DNA of 64,000 nt from Pontiellaceae bacterium B12227 (GTDB taxonomy: Bacteria; Verrucomicrobiota; Kiritimatiellia; Kiritimatiellales; Pontiellaceae): assembly GCA_029432775.1 (NCBI GenBank), contig JAROAZ010000006.1, positions 62,001 through 126,000 of the forward strand, written 5' to 3'. Below, in pieces: positions 42,420 through 50,726 of this stretch (position 1 is the first letter of the stretch; the number at the start of each line of letters is the position of its first letter). Below the pieces are notes generated by a model, which saw nothing but the letters and a program-made list of their open reading frames with translations, ran no database searches and was not told where the DNA came from. Both the position numbers and the translations under genes were made by a program.

Positions 42420-42752
42420 ATGTCTAAACTACTCGTACGTTCGATTGTCCGCCCGGAAAAGGCTGACGAAGTAATGAAATCCCTGCTCGAAGCCGGCTAC
42501 CCGGCTGTTACCAAAGTTCCGGTATTCGGACGCGGTAAACAACGCGGCCTGAAGGTCGGCGAAGTGACCTACGACGAACTGCCGAAAGAAATGCTGATGA
42601 CCGTGGTTCCGGAAGCGGATAAAGAATTCGTGGTTAAAACAGTGCTCGCGGCCGCCAAGTCCAGTGAAACCGGAAACTTCGGCGACGGTAAAATCTTCAT
42701 CTCACCGGTTGTAGAGTCCTACACCATCAGTTCCGGCGTCAAAGAAGACTAA
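42420..42752 (+). CDS. nifI1: Nitrogen regulatory PII-like protein NifI1
   Basis: 110 residues. PII/GlnB family: beta-alpha-beta start LLVRSIVRPEKADEVMKSLLEAGY, a T-loop with FGRGKQRGLKVGEVTYDELP, and the C-terminal GDGKIFISPV signature. In anaerobic diazotrophs NifI1 and NifI2 form a complex that binds the MoFe protein and switches nitrogenase off when ammonium is present, relieved by 2-oxoglutarate and ATP. Lies in the nif operon, 128 bases after nifH, the spacer being a hairpin repeat. Confidence 0.95.
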   Translation: MSKLLVRSIVRPEKADEVMKSLLEAGYPAVTKVPVFGRGKQRGLKVGEVTYDELPKEMLMTVVPEADKEFVVKTVLAAAKSSETGNFGDGKIFISPVVESYTISSGVKED

Positions 42753-42760
42753 CAGCATTG

Positions 42761-42842
42761 GCGATTGATGATTGATGATTGATGATTGAACTGCCTACTG
42801 AAGCCCTGCACTTCAATCGAAAATCATAAATCGAAAATCGGC
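42761..42842. repeat. Heptamer inverted repeat, family C (GATTGAT type)
   Basis: Four tandem GATTGAT-type heptamers (42763-42790) face TCGAAAA/TCATAAA heptamers (42817-42839) across a short loop, filling most of the nifI1-nifI2 spacer. Confidence 0.8.
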
Positions 42843-42867
42843 AATTCCTTATCCCGAAGGAAAAATC

Positions 42868-43278
42868 ATGAAAGAAGTAATGGCAGTCATACGAATGAAT
42901 AAAATCAACGACACAAAACGTGCGTTGAATGAAGCGGGCATCAGCTCCTTCACCGCAACCGGGCGCGTTCAGGGCCGTGGTAAAGGGATGGTCGATTATA
43001 ACATCCTGCACGGTGCTGAAGACGGCGCTCCGGAAGCCATCGCCCAGCTGGGTCAGGGCCCGCGCCTGGTACCCAAGCGCCTGATCACCGTGGTGGTGTC
43101 CGACGACTGGGTGGAAAAAACCGTTGAAACTATCATCAATACCAACCAGACCGGAAGCTCCGGTGACGGGAAGATTTTCGTCCTGCCAATCCTTGAAGCA
43201 ACCCGCGTTAGAACTGGTGAAACTGTCGATGGCCCCTGTGGCGGCGACGTACTCGATTCCTCAGGAGGTTTGAAATGA
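42868..43278 (+). CDS. nifI2: Nitrogen regulatory PII-like protein NifI2
   Basis: 136 residues. PII fold with the longer T-loop of NifI2: MKEVMAVIRMNKINDTKRAL at the start, GRVQGRGKGMVDYNILHG, then PKRLITVVVSDDWVE and GDGKIFVLPI. Partner of NifI1 in post-translational inhibition of nitrogenase. The stop overlaps the nifD start by 4 bases (ATGA), coupling regulator and target translation. Confidence 0.95.
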   Translation: MKEVMAVIRMNKINDTKRALNEAGISSFTATGRVQGRGKGMVDYNILHGAEDGAPEAIAQLGQGPRLVPKRLITVVVSDDWVEKTVETIINTNQTGSSGDGKIFVLPILEATRVRTGETVDGPCGGDVLDSSGGLK

Positions 43279-44912
43279 GTGTAGATAAAAAATTACCGGA
43301 TCCTTCTAAACTGAAGGAAGAAATACTCGCCAAGTATCCACCGAAGATTGCGCGAAAACGTGCAAAATCCATGGTGATCAACGACACCAAACTCGATCAG
43401 CAGATCCAGTCCAACGTCCGCACCATCCCGGGCATCATCACGCAGCGCGGTTGTACCTATGCCGGTTGTAAAGGGGTGGTTCTCGGTCCGACCCGCGATA
43501 TCATCAACCTCGTACACGGTCCGATCGGCTGCAGCTTCTATGCCTGGCTGACCCGCCGCAACCAGACCGATCCCGGTCCGGAAGGGCCCGATGGCGAAAA
43601 CTTCATCAACTACTGCTTCTCTACCGACATGCAGGATTCGAACATCGTGTTCGGTGGTGAAAAGAAACTGGCGCAGGCCATTCAGGAAGCGTACGACATT
43701 TTCAAACCGAAAGCCATTGGTGTATTCTCCACCTGCCCGGTCGGTCTGATCGGTGACGATGTGCATGCCGTCTCCCGCGAAATGAAAGCCAAGCTCGGCG
43801 ACTGCAATGTGTTCGGATTCAGCTGCGAAGGGTACAAAGGGGTTTCCCAGTCTGCGGGTCACCACATTGCCAACAACCAGCTGTTCCGTCACGTGGTCGG
43901 TAACGACGACACCAAGCCGGAAGGCAAGTTCAACATCAATCTGCTTGGTGAGTATAACATCGGCGGCGACGGTTTTGAAATCGACCGGATCTTCAAAGCC
44001 TGCGGTATTAACGTAGTCTGCACCTTCTCCGGCAACTCCACTATGGGGGCGTTTGAACAGTCGCACATGGCCGACCTCAACCTCGTGATGTGTCACCGCT
44101 CGATCAACTACATGGCTGAGATGATGGAAACCAAATTCGGCATTCCGTGGTTCAAGGTCAACTTTATCGGCGGCGAGTCCACCGCGAAGGCGCTGCGTAA
44201 AATCGGCGAGTACTATGAAGACGACGACCTGAAGGCGAAGATCGAAGAAGTGATTGCCGCCGAACTGCCGAAGGTGGAAGCCCGCGCTGCAGAAGCCCGG
44301 AAACGCACCGAAGGTAAACTGGCTATGCTCTTCGTGGGCGGCTCCCGTGCCCATCACTACCAGGAACTCTTCAAGGAGCTGGGGATGGAAACCGTTTCGG
44401 CCGGGTACGAGTTCGGACATCGCGATGACTACGAAGGCCGCAAAGTGCTGCCGACGATCAAGGTCGATGCCGACAGCCGGAATATTGAGGAACTCAAGGT
44501 CGAGGCCGATCCAGAGCGCTTCAATCCCCGTGCGTCCGACATCAAACTCGAAACGCTTAAGGAAAAGGGTCTGGAAGTCAGCGATTATATCGGTATGAAA
44601 TCCGACATGGCCGACCAGTCACTGATTGTGGATGACATCACGCATTGGGAAACCGAAAAGCTGGTCGACTTCTACAAACCCGACATCTTCTGCGCCGGCA
44701 TTAAAGAAAAGTATGTCGTCCAGAAATCGGGTATTCCGCTGAAACAGCTGCACTCCTACGACTACGGTGGACCGTATGCCGGATTCGAAGGTGCCATTAA
44801 CTTCTACACCGATATCGAAACGATGCTCAGCACGTCGATCTGGAAGAAGCTCAAGGCCCCGTGGCTCAGCAAAGAAACCGATCCCTGCATCTGCGCGGAG
44901 TTTGTAGCTTAG
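43275..44912 (+). CDS. nifD: Nitrogenase molybdenum-iron protein alpha chain
   Basis: 545 residues, longer than the 480-490 of proteobacterial NifD because of an insertion of about 45-50 residues (about 385-430) as in clostridial and other anaerobe forms. P-cluster ligands Cys60 (RGCTYAGCKG), Cys86 (HGPIGCSFYAW) and Cys154 (STCPVGLIGDD); FeMo-cofactor ligands Cys273 (VMCHRSINY) and His493 (LHSYDYGGPY); GVSQSAGHHIANN provides the Gln and His near the cofactor. All key residues are intact, so the enzyme should be a functional Mo-nitrogenase. Translation coupled to nifI2. A small GCGGC-AAA-GCCGC hairpin directly follows the stop codon. Confidence 0.98.
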   Translation: MSVDKKLPDPSKLKEEILAKYPPKIARKRAKSMVINDTKLDQQIQSNVRTIPGIITQRGCTYAGCKGVVLGPTRDIINLVHGPIGCSFYAWLTRRNQTDPGPEGPDGENFINYCFSTDMQDSNIVFGGEKKLAQAIQEAYDIFKPKAIGVFSTCPVGLIGDDVHAVSREMKAKLGDCNVFGFSCEGYKGVSQSAGHHIANNQLFRHVVGNDDTKPEGKFNINLLGEYNIGGDGFEIDRIFKACGINVVCTFSGNSTMGAFEQSHMADLNLVMCHRSINYMAEMMETKFGIPWFKVNFIGGESTAKALRKIGEYYEDDDLKAKIEEVIAAELPKVEARAAEARKRTEGKLAMLFVGGSRAHHYQELFKELGMETVSAGYEFGHRDDYEGRKVLPTIKVDADSRNIEELKVEADPERFNPRASDIKLETLKEKGLEVSDYIGMKSDMADQSLIVDDITHWETEKLVDFYKPDIFCAGIKEKYVVQKSGIPLKQLHSYDYGGPYAGFEGAINFYTDIETMLSTSIWKKLKAPWLSKETDPCICAEFVA

Positions 44913-44931
44913 CGGCAAAGCCGCTGTCATA

Positions 44932-44993
44932 GGTCGGAAGGTCCAAAGTCAAAGGTCATGGACTTTCGACCTGCGACCTTCAGACCTTAGACA
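44932..44993. repeat. Heptamer inverted repeat, family B (AAGGTC type)
   Basis: AGGTCGG-AAGGTCC-AAAGTCA heptamers and their complement (GGACTTTCGACC, GACCTTCAGACCTT) fill the nifD-nifK spacer. Confidence 0.8.
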
Positions 44994-45012
44994 AAATATT
45001 CAGGAGAAAACA

Positions 45013-46395
45013 ATGTTACTACGACACACCCCAAAAGAAATCAAGGAACGCAAAGCGTTAACCATTAACCCGGCCAAAACCTGCCAGCCCGTCGGGGCCA
45101 TGTATGCCGCCCTCGGCGTGCACGGCTGCCTTCCGCACTCGCACGGTTCGCAGGGTTGCTGCTCGTATCACCGTAGTGTGCTGACCCGCCACTATAAAGA
45201 TCCAGTCATGGCCGGAACCAGCTCCTTCACTGAAGGCTCTTCCGTATTTGGTGGACAGGCCAACCTGCTGCAGGCCCTGGCCAACATGTTCACGATCTAC
45301 GATCCGGATCTTGTGGCGATTCATTCCACCTGCCTGTCCGAAACCATCGGAGACGACCTGAACCAGATCGTGTCCAAAGCCATCGAAGACGGCAAGGTTC
45401 CGGAAGGTAAAAATGTGATCTACTGCAACACGCCGAGTTATATCGGTTCACACATCACCGGATTCTCCAACATGTGCACCGGCATCGTCAAAGGCCTCGC
45501 CAAACATACCGGCGAAGCCAAAGACCAGGTGAACATTCTTCCGGGCTGGGTTGAACCGTCCGACATGCGGGAAATCAAGCGCATCGCCGCGGAAATGACT
45601 GCGAAGATCGTCATGTATCCCGACACCTCCGACGTAGTCGACTCTCCGCAGACCGGAGAGTTCCAGATGTATCCCGACGGTGGCGCCACCGTTGAAGACA
45701 TTGCTTCGTCCGGCGACAGCATCAAGACGCTCGCGCTCGGCTCCTGGGCCTCTGAAGATGCAGCCAAGCTGCTCGACAGTCAGTTCAAGGTTCCATACGA
45801 AGTGCTGGATATTCCGGTTGGCCTTTCGGCCACAGACCGCTTTGTTGAAGCGCTCGCCAATGCAGCCAAGGTTGAAGTTCCCGCATCATTTGTTTCAGAG
45901 CGCGGACGCCTGGTGGATGTCATCACTGACATGTCGCAGTATCTCTACGGCAAAAAAGTGGCGCTCTTCGGCGACCCCGACCAGCTCATCCCGCTCACCG
46001 AGTTCCTGCTGGACCTCGACATGATCCCGACACATATCGTTTCCGGCACCCCCGGCAAAAAGTTCACCAAAAAGATCCTGGAGCTTTGTGCGGAAAAAGC
46101 GCCGAACGTGAATGTGAAAAACGGAGCGCAGGCCGACATCTTCCAGCTGCATCAGTGGATGAAAAACGAGCCGGTGGATCTGATGCTTGGCAACACCTAC
46201 GGAAAGTATATTGCCCGCGATGAAGACGTACCGTTCGTACGCTACGGCTTCCCGATCATCGATCGGATCGGGCACAGCTACTTCCCGACCGTGGGATACA
46301 CCGGCGGCATCCGCCTGCTCGAAAAAATGCTCGGCGCCATCATGGACAAAATTGACCGCGATGCTGACGACACGCAATTCGAACTGGTGATGTAA
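45013..46395 (+). CDS. nifK: Nitrogenase molybdenum-iron protein beta chain
   Basis: 460 residues, shorter at the N-terminus than Azotobacter NifK (523), as in clostridial and other group II/III enzymes. P-cluster ligands Cys24 (KTCQPVGA), Cys49 (HGSQGCCSY) and Cys107 (HSTCLSETIGDD). The later segment NTPSYIGSHITGF holds the serine that can bind the oxidised P-cluster in known structures. AGGAG precedes the ATG. Forms the alpha2-beta2 tetramer with NifD. Followed by two stem-loops that may end or attenuate transcription before the accessory genes. Confidence 0.98.
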   Translation: MLLRHTPKEIKERKALTINPAKTCQPVGAMYAALGVHGCLPHSHGSQGCCSYHRSVLTRHYKDPVMAGTSSFTEGSSVFGGQANLLQALANMFTIYDPDLVAIHSTCLSETIGDDLNQIVSKAIEDGKVPEGKNVIYCNTPSYIGSHITGFSNMCTGIVKGLAKHTGEAKDQVNILPGWVEPSDMREIKRIAAEMTAKIVMYPDTSDVVDSPQTGEFQMYPDGGATVEDIASSGDSIKTLALGSWASEDAAKLLDSQFKVPYEVLDIPVGLSATDRFVEALANAAKVEVPASFVSERGRLVDVITDMSQYLYGKKVALFGDPDQLIPLTEFLLDLDMIPTHIVSGTPGKKFTKKILELCAEKAPNVNVKNGAQADIFQLHQWMKNEPVDLMLGNTYGKYIARDEDVPFVRYGFPIIDRIGHSYFPTVGYTGGIRLLEKMLGAIMDKIDRDADDTQFELVM

Positions 46396-46405
46396 CGTAG
46401 TTCAC

Positions 46406-46438
46406 CTCGTTCCCGCCTGTTCCGGAGGCGGGAACGAG
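46406..46438 (+). terminator. Strong hairpin after nifK
   Basis: Thirteen-bp stem CTCGTTCCCGCCT/AGGCGGGAACGAG with a 7-base loop, then ATCCTTTTG. The weak T run suggests partial termination or 3'-end protection of the nifHDK message. Confidence 0.65.
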
Positions 46439-46446
46439 ATCCTTTT

Positions 46447-46527
46447 GAAACCGGAGCGCGGACTTGGGAACACTAGCCTCAAGATGGAATCTCTCTCCTC
46501 CTCTGTTTGCACCCGCGCTCCGGTTTC
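46447..46527. repeat. Long-armed inverted repeat in the nifK-HEPN spacer
   Basis: Perfect 15-bp arms GAAACCGGAGCGCGG (46447-46461) and CCGCGCTCCGGTTTC (46513-46527) around a 51-base loop. No coding content. Confidence 0.75.
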
Positions 46528-46590
46528 ATTTCCTTACCGCCGGCATCCGGCCGGCTCTTCGCCTGAATCAATACACAACAGGAAAAACCA

Positions 46591-46998
46591 ATGACCGCAG
46601 AAATCGACCCCATCACCGATTGGAAAAGCTTCATGGCCGAGGGCGACAAATATTTAAAAACAGCCCGCGGCGGCATCAACCGTCCGGCGATTTTCACCGC
46701 TGAAATTCTCTACAACATTCTCGGCCTCGCCATTGAAAAACATGTAATGGGCGCACTGATGGCCAAAGGGCAGCTGGCTGATAACCACACCTTCACCGAC
46801 CTGATCGATGCCACCAAACAGATCGGCGAAATCGATCCATCGATTGCAGACTCGCTTCGCAAGTTTGAGTCCTATCAAAACCTCTGCCCCGTCTTCGCCG
46901 GCTATCACAGTGCCGAAGTTTCTCTGGACGTCATTCCGGAAATGATCGACACCGCCGGGGCCGTTCAAGCCTGGGCCGAAAAGATGATCGCCGCCTAA
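46591..46998 (+). CDS. HEPN-domain protein linked to nif genes
   Basis: 135 residues, mostly helical. The layout (WKSFMAEGDKYLKTARGGIN, then EILYNILGLAIEKHVMGALM and SLRKFESYQN) is that of HEPN-type proteins; the classical R-x4-6-H RNase motif is not evident, so a non-nuclease binding role is likely. Similar small helical proteins occur beside nif genes in other anaerobes, and the position within the cluster supports an accessory role in nitrogenase maturation or regulation. Function is unproven. Confidence 0.65.
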   Translation: MTAEIDPITDWKSFMAEGDKYLKTARGGINRPAIFTAEILYNILGLAIEKHVMGALMAKGQLADNHTFTDLIDATKQIGEIDPSIADSLRKFESYQNLCPVFAGYHSAEVSLDVIPEMIDTAGAVQAWAEKMIAA

Positions 46999-47008
46999 CC
47001 ATTAACAT

Positions 47009-47065
47009 CCACAGATTTCACGGATTACCCAGGTTGAGAATCCATGTAATCTGAGTAATCTGTGG
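47009..47065. repeat. Inverted repeat, family D (CCACAGATT type)
   Basis: CCACAGATT (47009-47017) and AATCTGTGG (47057-47065), with further GGATTA/TAATC pairing inside, fill the spacer between the HEPN gene and the 101-residue protein gene. Confidence 0.75.
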
Positions 47066-47080
47066 AGAGAAAAGATTGAT

Positions 47081-47386
47081 ATGAACACTGCCATCATCAA
47101 ACCCCTCGGAAAAATCACCGCCATCCTCGCCGATCTCGGCCTCGAAGTCACCTATGCCTACGACGATCTGGTCTTCGTCCAGGAATGCGCCTTCCTGCTG
47201 CAGTTTGTTGATGAAACATCCAACCTCAAGATATTCACCAACACCGAATGCAACCCGATCGAAGCAAACCTTGCGGAAAAGCAGATCATCGAAGCCCACG
47301 CCAAAGCCGGCTTCAGCATCGTCCCTTCCGGCCAATACACTCTCACCGGAAACGACGACGAGACGATTGATATTCAGTTTGTTTAA
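47081..47386 (+). CDS. Nif-cluster protein of unknown function, 101 residues
   Basis: Acidic protein with alternating predicted strands and helices: LGLEVTYAYDDLVFVQECAF, FVDETSNLKIFTNTECN and KQIIEAHAKAGFSIVPSGQY, ending in an acidic strand. No cysteine cluster (single Cys residues only) and no family I can name with certainty. Part of the accessory block after nifK. A partial second copy of its C-terminal half survives at 49561-49683, beyond the inserted secreted-protein gene, which shows a duplication in this region. Confidence 0.7.
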   Translation: MNTAIIKPLGKITAILADLGLEVTYAYDDLVFVQECAFLLQFVDETSNLKIFTNTECNPIEANLAEKQIIEAHAKAGFSIVPSGQYTLTGNDDETIDIQFV

Positions 47387-47431
47387 TTAGACCGAATAAC
47401 AGGATCTACAACATCGAGACGGAGAAGAAGC

Positions 47432-47548
47432 ATGACAAAAAGCTGGGTCTGTTCAATTTGCGGTCACGTGCATAAAGGCGAAGAACCGCCCGGATTTTGT
47501 GTAGTCTGCAAGGCTGGCGGCACTAAGTTTATGAGTTCAAACGTATAA
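47432..47548 (+). CDS. Rubredoxin-like mini-protein
   Basis: 38 residues: MTKSWVCSICGHVHKGEEPP then GFCVVCKAGGTKF. Two C-x2-C pairs (Cys7, Cys10, Cys23, Cys26) in the layout of the rubredoxin-like domain at the end of rubrerythrins (WxCxxCGxxHxGxxPPxxCxxC). It should bind one Fe(Cys)4 or zinc centre. GGAG precedes the ATG. Lies between the 101-residue protein and the ArsC-like gene in the nif accessory block; an electron carrier or oxygen-stress role is plausible but inferred. Confidence 0.8.
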   Translation: MTKSWVCSICGHVHKGEEPPGFCVVCKAGGTKFMSSNV

Positions 47549-47558
47549 GGCGACCCAC

Positions 47559-47960
47559 ATGAAGAAGCTCCTCTTTTATGAAAAAACCGGTTGCAAGGGA
47601 AACGCCCGCCAAAAAGCCATCCTCGAAGCTAACGACTACACCCTTGAGGTAAAATCATTGTTGGACGCGGACTGGGGGCGCGATCGTTTGCGCCCCTTCT
47701 TTGGCGACCGGCCCGTGTCGGAGTGGTTCAACTGGAAAGCCCCGGCCATTAAACAAGGCGAGGTTGATCCATCGTCTTTCAATGCTGAAAACGCATTGGA
47801 TATAATGATTCGCGAACCGATATTAATCCGCCGCCCCCTCATAGACATGAATGGAACGAAGATGTGCGGCTTTGACGACGAAGTGCAGGCGTTGTTGGGA
47901 ATCAATGAAAGTTTCCAGGGGCTGGAAGCCTGCCAGAATAGCCGGGAGCGCTGCGATTAA
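47559..47960 (+). CDS. ArsC/Spx-family nitrogenase-associated protein
   Basis: 133 residues. Thioredoxin-fold ArsC family: LLFYEKTGCKGNARQKAILE with a single active-site Cys12, then DRPVSEWFN, REPILIRRPLIDMNGTKMCG and FDDEVQALLG. This is the pattern of the nitrogenase-associated ArsC-like proteins (NifO-like) found in nif clusters, which differ from arsenate reductases in lacking the full catalytic arginine set. A strict palindrome (47913-47927) overlaps the end of the gene (FQGLE). Confidence 0.82.
   Translation: MKKLLFYEKTGCKGNARQKAILEANDYTLEVKSLLDADWGRDRLRPFFGDRPVSEWFNWKAPAIKQGEVDPSSFNAENALDIMIREPILIRRPLIDMNGTKMCGFDDEVQALLGINESFQGLEACQNSRERCD
47913..47927. repeat. TTCCAGNNNCTGGAA palindrome
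   Basis: TTCCAGGGGCTGGAA at the end of the ArsC-like gene; the only strict copy between 41224 and 52503. Confidence 0.85.
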
Positions 47961-48098
47961 TTCCCGGCAGCAACAAAGCTAACCACGACATTTCAGCTCA
48001 GCACAAAAATGCAATGACTCTTGATATATTGCTTAGCAAACGTAAGCTGTTCTTTTAACACGTCTAAGACATTTGACTTGTGGGATAAAAGGATCGCT

Positions 48099-49511
48099 AT
48101 GAAACTTAGAATTCAAGAAACAGTAATAACATTACTTGTACTTGCCGCAACATCTTTCGGTTCTCCATCAAAGCCTTCTCTCCTTTCTACTAAGCAGGAA
48201 GACATTAGAAACTTGCTGAAAGTGACTGAAACACGAGAACTGGCGATGCAAATAATGACACATAAGATTTCATCGTTTCGAGAATCTATGTCGGATGTAC
48301 CTGATACAATATGGACGTTGTTAATAGCTGAAATGGATCCAGACGAATTGGTGACACTCTGCATCCCGGCCTATGAAAACAATTTTTCACACGACGAGAT
48401 TCGGCAATTACTAGCGTTCTACCAATCCCCCCTCGGTAAACTACTGTTAGAAAAGCAACCCATGATAATACAGGAATGTATAAATGTCGGAGAGCAATGG
48501 GCCCAAATGGCAAATCAGCGATTTAGTGCAAACCCCAAAGAACTCTACGGACAGGATGACACCGCCAGGAATCTGGAATTCTCTGCACCGGATCTGTCAC
48601 AAGTTGGGAATGATTATTTCAATCAACTGCTCACCATGATCTCCACAACTGAAGATGAAATGACATGTAATGCATTTAAGTCCAGTCAGATTGATCCATC
48701 GGGAAAAATGTGCGGTTTAACATTTGGTATGTCCATCGATCAAGTAATTGCCGTTTGGGGCAAACCTACCGGATTAAGCTTTAATACAATTCACCGTCTT
48801 CCTGAGCAGGTATTGCACTACAGGGCAAGCAGTCTACACTTTAAACATAACAAATTGACTGAGCTTGATTTCCACAATAACAATTTCCCTGATGTAACCA
48901 TCTGGGAAGGCCTTACCTTCGGGATGAATCCTGAGCAGGTAGCGGCAGCATGCTCAAACCTGACATCGGAAACCAAAGGAAATCGCATCTATTATGATGT
49001 GGCTGATGGTGTAACCATGAAGCCTCATTTCTATCAGACGAGCAAAGAGCCAGAACCACTCCTCATCAGCATAGAGCTAAGCCGCAAGAATGCTGAAACA
49101 CAGTCGAGTCCTCATAGGATGAGACCGGAGAGTTTTAAAACACAGTCCAATCCCATTGGGCTAAGCAATATTCTAGGTAAGCACAAAATCATTGCATGCA
49201 TTACCTCAAACGAGGGCAAAGACGCACGGATTCCCGATAAGGAGTTGAAGAACAGCACCCTGAATATCAGCACAAACCAGATTACTGCCGAAAACCTTTT
49301 AGGGAAAAAGCTAATTCACATCAAGGATGAGCCAGCTATCGATTCGAGTATATCCACTGATGATTTCATTGTTGGATACTTTAATGGGAATGAAGATGAT
49401 ATGTTCTTCGTTCAGCCTGAAGAGATTGAAATTAATGGAAAGAAGAAGACCGCTATTTGTTTTTCATGTGATTTGAACGATCAATCCCTGATTAACATCT
49501 GGGTAGAATAA
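48099..49511 (+). CDS. Secreted protein with DUF2059-like domain, unknown function
   Basis: 470 residues from ATG 48099, preceded by AAAGGA; upstream in-frame codons lack a ribosome site. Signal peptide about 1-22 (LLVLAATSFGSPS). Residues about 30-150 resemble DUF2059: TRELAMQIM, then FSHDEIRQLLAFYQSPLGKL. Two short repeats follow, CGLTFGMSIDQVIAVWGKP and EGLTFGMNPEQVAAACSN, which look like SmpA/BamE-type GLTFGMxxxQV elements. Nothing ties it to nitrogen fixation; it seems to have entered the nif accessory block, whose 101-residue gene has a partial copy just downstream. Confidence 0.72.
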   Translation: MKLRIQETVITLLVLAATSFGSPSKPSLLSTKQEDIRNLLKVTETRELAMQIMTHKISSFRESMSDVPDTIWTLLIAEMDPDELVTLCIPAYENNFSHDEIRQLLAFYQSPLGKLLLEKQPMIIQECINVGEQWAQMANQRFSANPKELYGQDDTARNLEFSAPDLSQVGNDYFNQLLTMISTTEDEMTCNAFKSSQIDPSGKMCGLTFGMSIDQVIAVWGKPTGLSFNTIHRLPEQVLHYRASSLHFKHNKLTELDFHNNNFPDVTIWEGLTFGMNPEQVAAACSNLTSETKGNRIYYDVADGVTMKPHFYQTSKEPEPLLISIELSRKNAETQSSPHRMRPESFKTQSNPIGLSNILGKHKIIACITSNEGKDARIPDKELKNSTLNISTNQITAENLLGKKLIHIKDEPAIDSSISTDDFIVGYFNGNEDDMFFVQPEEIEINGKKKTAICFSCDLNDQSLINIWVE

Positions 49512-49560
49512 ACTAAGTTTCCTGCTACCCGTCTCCGGCCCGGAAACTATTCCATCACAT

Positions 49561-49683
49561 CCAAATGCCGACAAACAGATTATCGAAGCCCACACCAAAG
49601 CCGGTGTCATTATCGTCCCCTCCGGCCAATTCACCCTATCCGAAAACGATGATGAGACGATCAATCTGGAATTCTTACAGTGA
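49561..49683 (+). pseudogene. Remnant copy of the 101-residue nif-cluster protein
   Basis: One frame reads ADKQIIEAHTKAGVIIVPSG, then QFTLSENDDETINLEFLQ and stop. It aligns with AEKQIIEAHAKAGFSIVPSG and QYTLTGNDDETIDIQFV of the gene at 47081-47386, about 75 percent identical. No start codon or N-terminal half remains. Confidence 0.85.
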
Positions 49684-49704
49684 AAATCTCTAATTACGGG
49701 ATTA

Positions 49705-49740
49705 CGTTATAAAAAAGGAACCCGCCCCTTTTTTGTAACG
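49705..49740. terminator. Bidirectional hairpin terminator
   Basis: CGTTA-T-AAAAAAGG pairs with CCTTTTTT-G-TAACG around an 8-base loop, giving A- and U-rich flanks on both strands. It separates the nif accessory block remnant from the following secreted-protein genes. Confidence 0.75.
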
Positions 49741-49827
49741 AAAAAGATCTGTGCAAATATAGCAGGGAGTAATACGGTCGACCCGATCGTATTATCAGCC
49801 CACGCATAAAGGCTGTATTTGTTCGCT

Positions 49828-50550
49828 ATGAAGGTGATTCGTTACAAAAAATGGGTATTGCCCCGTTTATTTATGCTTATGGTGAGCCTGATTGCTTTCC
49901 AGGCTGTTGCTGAGGATTTTTCGCAGTTGCAGAAACCGAGAGCCTTCACCCTGTTAGACGACAAGTCCGTCACGTTAAAAATCCTCGACTGGAATCCGCA
50001 ACGCAAAAAATTTCATGTTGAAAACAACAACGGGAAAAGGGTCTGGGTGAGTCCCGGAACATTTATAGAAGCCGACCAGTCCTACTTGAAGGAATGGATT
50101 TCGGCGCATTGGTTTTTGTCGAATAACAAACTCTACGTCTCAGCCAAAAGGGAAGCCAGAGGAGGTTATGTTTCTTATAATGTATCCATCTACAACAAAA
50201 CCTCTGTCGACTATGCAAAAGTTTCGATGAACTACGAGGTGGAACGGATTTGGGATAATTATGAAACGGGAGGTGAGGAAAATAAAAACGTACCCGGTAA
50301 AATTTTTATAGGATTGATTAAGGCCGGATCCCACAGAGATTTTCAAACGCAGCCTGTCAGGGCCAGTGAAACCTATAAAATGATTCACTCCACGGAGCCG
50401 GTGCGGGTAACAAGCGGAGTGGGTTATACGTACACCAATGAAGTACCGCGTAAAACCGGAAAAGAAAAAGTGAACGGCATACGCCTCAAACTCCTGGGCC
50501 CAAAGCTCGATAATGTTCGGATTATCAGAGATGTTCACATAGATAAATGA
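49828..50550 (+). CDS. Secreted SHD1-like protein of unknown function
   Basis: 240 residues from ATG 49828; a TTG 9 bases earlier is also in frame. Signal peptide about 1-28 (IAFQAVAEDF). Residues about 30-90 (RAFTLLDDKSVTLKILDWNP, then GKRVWVSPGTFIEADQSYLKEWI) fit the SHD1 domain, a small beta module common in planctomycete and verrucomicrobial secreted proteins. The rest is a beta-sandwich-like region. Not a known nif gene; it and the next gene form a pair of SHD1 proteins within the nif island. Confidence 0.7.
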   Translation: MKVIRYKKWVLPRLFMLMVSLIAFQAVAEDFSQLQKPRAFTLLDDKSVTLKILDWNPQRKKFHVENNNGKRVWVSPGTFIEADQSYLKEWISAHWFLSNNKLYVSAKREARGGYVSYNVSIYNKTSVDYAKVSMNYEVERIWDNYETGGEENKNVPGKIFIGLIKAGSHRDFQTQPVRASETYKMIHSTEPVRVTSGVGYTYTNEVPRKTGKEKVNGIRLKLLGPKLDNVRIIRDVHIDK

Positions 50551-50596
50551 GCCTTGGTCCCATGCAATTCCACCGTCCCTTCGGCATACGTTTACT

Positions 50597-50666
50597 CCTC
50601 GCAGAGGCGCTGAGTCCGCCGAGGATGTATCTCAACCTGCTCTGCGGTCTCCGCCCCTCTGCGAGG
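50597..50666. repeat. Heptamer inverted repeat, family A (GCAGAG type)
   Basis: CCTCGCAGAGG and CCTCTGCGAGG outer arms with further GC-rich heptamers inside; lies in the leader of the SHD1-hydrolase gene, 60 bases before its start. Confidence 0.78.
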
Positions 50667-50726
50667 GATCAAGTCGACAGGAGGATTAAGGCCGGTTTCA
50701 TACGGGAAACGGCACAGGGAGACTCG

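Noticed and set aside
42761-42842. Tandem GATTGAT units considered as a CRISPR or VNTR array.
   Set aside because: Units are 7 bases with no spacers, and they face a complementary half; it is a hairpin-forming heptamer repeat.
44749-44800. NifD seemed to lack the cofactor histidine because GPYAG replaces the GPYHG of Azotobacter.
   Set aside because: The FeMo-co ligand is the His of HS(W/Y)DY just upstream, present here as LHSYDY. The later position is not the ligand.
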